Source of the DNA: Streptomyces katrae
GTDB lineage: Bacteria; Actinomycetota; Actinomycetes; Streptomycetales; Streptomycetaceae
Assembly (NCBI RefSeq): GCF_000717655.1
Contig: NZ_JNZY01000001.1
Location: forward strand, 1-64,000
Direction of reading: 5' to 3'
DNA: 64,000 nucleotides
Position 1 is the stretch's first letter. Each line of letters starts with the position of its first letter. Below, in pieces: positions 62,712 through 64,000 of this stretch. The position numbers were made by a program, and so were the translations under genes. Below the pieces are notes generated by a model, which saw only the letters and a program-made list of their open reading frames with translations, was not told the DNA's origin and did not search any database.

Positions 62712-63108
62712 GTCACACCTCGGTCACCTTCGCCGCAGCCCCGATCGCCGCGCACGTCAGGACGGCCGCGACGACATGACGCCGTAGACCATCGGTACGT
62801 CGAGGCCGCCCGCCCGCATCCCCCTCGTCCATGCGGCCCAGCATTTCAAAGGTCGCCGCGCCGCCGACGGCGAATCACGGGATCGGCGGCGCAGCGGCCT
62901 CCGGGGAGCGCGCCGCCCGAGTTGGGTGAACTGTGCTCCGGATGCGTGGACTTGGAGTGCGAGTGCCTCGTCAGGGGGTAATGGTCGCGCCGGGCGGGAC
63001 CGGTGTCGGCGCGCCGGGCCGTACGCCTGCGGCGGTGCCCGGATGGCGGGGCGACGGGGCGGGTGGCAGCCTGGAGGGGCGGGGGCGTGAAAGGGGAGGT
63101 GGACCTCC
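62712..63108. other. 397-base spacer, possible mini-ORF
   Basis: No convincing gene. The right end holds the ribosome-binding site hairpin of the CAP gene. On the minus strand a 39-codon frame (62713-62832) with a hydrophobic stretch (HVVAAVLTCAAIGAAAK) ends one base before the kinase start, which could reflect translational coupling. It has no good ribosome-binding site. Other frames give no recognisable protein. Confidence 0.5.
62713..62832 (-). CDS. possible 39-residue peptide upstream of the kinase-fold gene
   Basis: An ATG-started frame of 39 codons encoding a basic start (MDEGDAGGRPRRTDGLRR) and a hydrophobic helix, ending in TGA one base before the GTG of the kinase-fold gene. The spacing suggests coupling, but codon usage is ordinary, no Shine-Dalgarno is visible and no homologue is known to me. 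It should be treated as speculative. Confidence 0.2.
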   Translation of the reverse strand: MDEGDAGGRPRRTDGLRRHVVAAVLTCAAIGAAAKVTEV

Positions 63109-63109
63109 T
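63094..63109 (+). promoter_or_regulatory. hairpin sequestering the CAP gene Shine-Dalgarno
   Basis: GGAGG (63095-63099) and CCTCC (63104-63108) form a 5-bp stem with a TGGA loop directly before the TTG start at 63109; adjacent bases can add a G-T wobble. The ribosome-binding site itself is paired. Confidence 0.45.
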
Positions 63110-63723
63110 TGAGCAGGCACGTTTCACTCATCTCGAGAACTGCACGGACCCTGGCCGTGGCCGGAATCCTGTCGGCCGGGCTCGTACCCGTCTCGGCGGC
63201 GCCGGCGACGGCGGTCACGTGTGACGCCGCGGCCGCTGCCCGGGCCCCGACCAGCAGCAACGACAGCGCCGCGCGGAACGCGGTGATCTGCCTCATCAAT
63301 GCCCAGCGCACGCAGCGGGGCCTCCCGGCCCTCACCGTGAACCAGGCCCTGACGAACGCGGCGCAGCAGCACTCGGCGGCGGCCGTGCAGCTGAAGTGGT
63401 GGGGCCCCGGCAAGGATTCCCACACCAACCCGCAGACCGGTTCGACACCGGGGACGCGGATCAAGGCCGCGGGCTACTGCCCGAACCCCAGGTCGTGGGG
63501 CTACGCCGAGATCACGTACACCGGCTGGGGCGGCTCGGGGACCCCGAACGCCGCGGTCAACTGGTGGGTGAACGTGAGCACGTACGGCCACCGGCAGATC
63601 GTCCTCGACCCGTCGATGCGGGAGATCGGCGCCTGGGCCCAACCGGGCGCGGCGGACCGCGCCGGAGCCGGCGCGAGCCAGGCCGGCACCTACGTCGTGA
63701 CGTTCGGCCGCTGCCAGCAGTGA
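63109..63723 (+). CDS. secreted CAP (SCP-like) domain protein
   Basis: A 204-residue secreted protein. A signal peptide (SRHVSLISRTARTLAVAGIL, cleavage after SAAPATA) is followed by a CAP domain: AVICLINAQRTQRGLPALTV, NAAQQHSAAA, and the later AVNWWVNVSTYGHRQIVLDP, with WSYAE-like SWGYAEITY. Two pairs of Cys (CDAAA, VICLIN, GYCPN, FGRCQQ) could form disulfides. CAP proteins are extracellular with varied roles. TTG 63109 is the only reasonable start. Confidence 0.85.
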   Translation: MSRHVSLISRTARTLAVAGILSAGLVPVSAAPATAVTCDAAAAARAPTSSNDSAARNAVICLINAQRTQRGLPALTVNQALTNAAQQHSAAAVQLKWWGPGKDSHTNPQTGSTPGTRIKAAGYCPNPRSWGYAEITYTGWGGSGTPNAAVNWWVNVSTYGHRQIVLDPSMREIGAWAQPGAADRAGAGASQAGTYVVTFGRCQQ

Positions 63724-63740
63724 CAGAGGGCCCCTTACAT

Positions 63741-63771
63741 CGTCCCGGCGGGGCGCGCGGCCCCCGGGACG
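63741..63771. terminator. hairpin between CAP gene and the last, partial gene
   Basis: An 8-bp stem (63741-63748 with 63764-63771) with a further GGGGC/GCCCC pairing inside. It lies between convergent genes and is a plausible bidirectional terminator. Confidence 0.55.
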
Positions 63772-63821
63772 GTGACGGGCTCCCCGGACGACGCCCGCAT
63801 CACCGACCCGGCCGTCACCCG

Positions 63822-64000
63822 TCAGATACTGAGGGAACGGGCGTAGTTGATCTGGTTCATCACCCACGGGAACGTTCCCGCGTCGACCGCCGGGATCATC
63901 GTGGAGTGGTGGCGGCCGCCGCTCGTGACGGTGACCTGGATGTAGCCGGTGGTGGTCTTCTCCTTCATCAGGAGGAAGAGCAGACCCAGCAGGCAGAACA
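63822..64000 (-). CDS. partial gene, C-terminus of a hypothetical protein
   Basis: The last 59 codons of a minus-strand gene that continues beyond the window. It starts inside a hydrophobic stretch (FCLLGLLFLLMKEK) and reads TTTGYIQVTVTSGGRHHSTM, with the end PWVMNQINYARSLSI. The pattern of hydrophobic segment plus a small beta domain suggests a membrane-linked protein. I cannot name the family with confidence (DUF6232-like is a guess). Confidence 0.6.
   Translation of the reverse strand, partial: FCLLGLLFLLMKEKTTTGYIQVTVTSGGRHHSTMIPAVDAGTFPWVMNQINYARSLSI

Noticed and set aside
62831..62929. 32-codon plus-strand frame MRPSISKVAAPPTANHG...
   Set aside because: No ribosome-binding site, no recognisable features and it overlaps the antisense mini-frame.

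Overview
The window is a stretch of actinobacterial chromosome, almost certainly from Streptomyces. GC content is very high, starts are often GTG (once TTG), genes are frequently joined by ATGA/GTGA overlaps, and non-coding gaps carry GC-rich hairpins. Gene order follows, from memory, the S. coelicolor core segment around guaA, pcrA, sucCD, purNH, folD, mdh, glyA and trpS (roughly SCO4780 to SCO4855). I see no rRNA, tRNA, CRISPR array, prophage or insertion sequence.

Layout. 1-7.6 kb: ChoD-like GMC oxidoreductase, LAXTG wall-anchored protein, chorismate mutase with a candidate Phe/Tyr leader peptide and hairpin, a truncated DUF5753 remnant, guaA, class II aldolase-like protein. 7.7-16.3 kb: envelope genes, namely membrane proteins, DoxX, a divergent PspC pair with a LuxR-type two-component system, an esterase, an NlpC/P60 hydrolase and an ArsR regulator. 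16.3-22.1 kb: pcrA, M23 peptidase, lipase, B12-binding protein. 22.2-30.6 kb: a five-gene block (DUF5691, SWIM zinc finger, MoxR ATPase, DUF5682, VWA) resembling the E. coli yehL/M/P/Q cluster. 30.7-43.3 kb: central metabolism (sucCD, purNH, folD, mdh) interleaved with an HTH/sigma-like fusion, a DUF6350 protein and small membrane proteins. 43.4-46.5 kb: a three-gene operon of unrecognised proteins, two sharing a short glycine/asparagine motif, the third with an apparent frameshift. 46.5-51.1 kb: AhpD-like protein, MocR/PdxR regulator, EamA transporter, and a small lipoprotein plus ATP-grasp pair resembling YgiB/YgiC. 51.2-55.9 kb: rocD, glyA, trpS, 2'-5' RNA ligase-like protein. 56.0-64.0 kb: YihY, D-Ala-D-Ala carboxypeptidase, SCO4848-type protein, metallophosphoesterase, an operon ending in a TetR gene and preceded by two matching operators, a kinase-fold protein, a secreted CAP protein and a gene cut by the window edge.

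How it fits together. Most genes are housekeeping: purine synthesis (guaA, purN, purH, with one-carbon supply from folD and glyA), the TCA cycle (sucCD, mdh), amino acids (chorismate mutase, rocD, trpS) and envelope turnover. The best candidates for less-described biology are the MoxR/VWA block, the YgiB/YgiC-like pair, the aromatic leader peptide, the HTH/sigma-like membrane fusion, the motif-sharing operon at 43.4-46.5 kb and the TetR operon. All family assignments come from reading motifs and recalling families; no database search was run.
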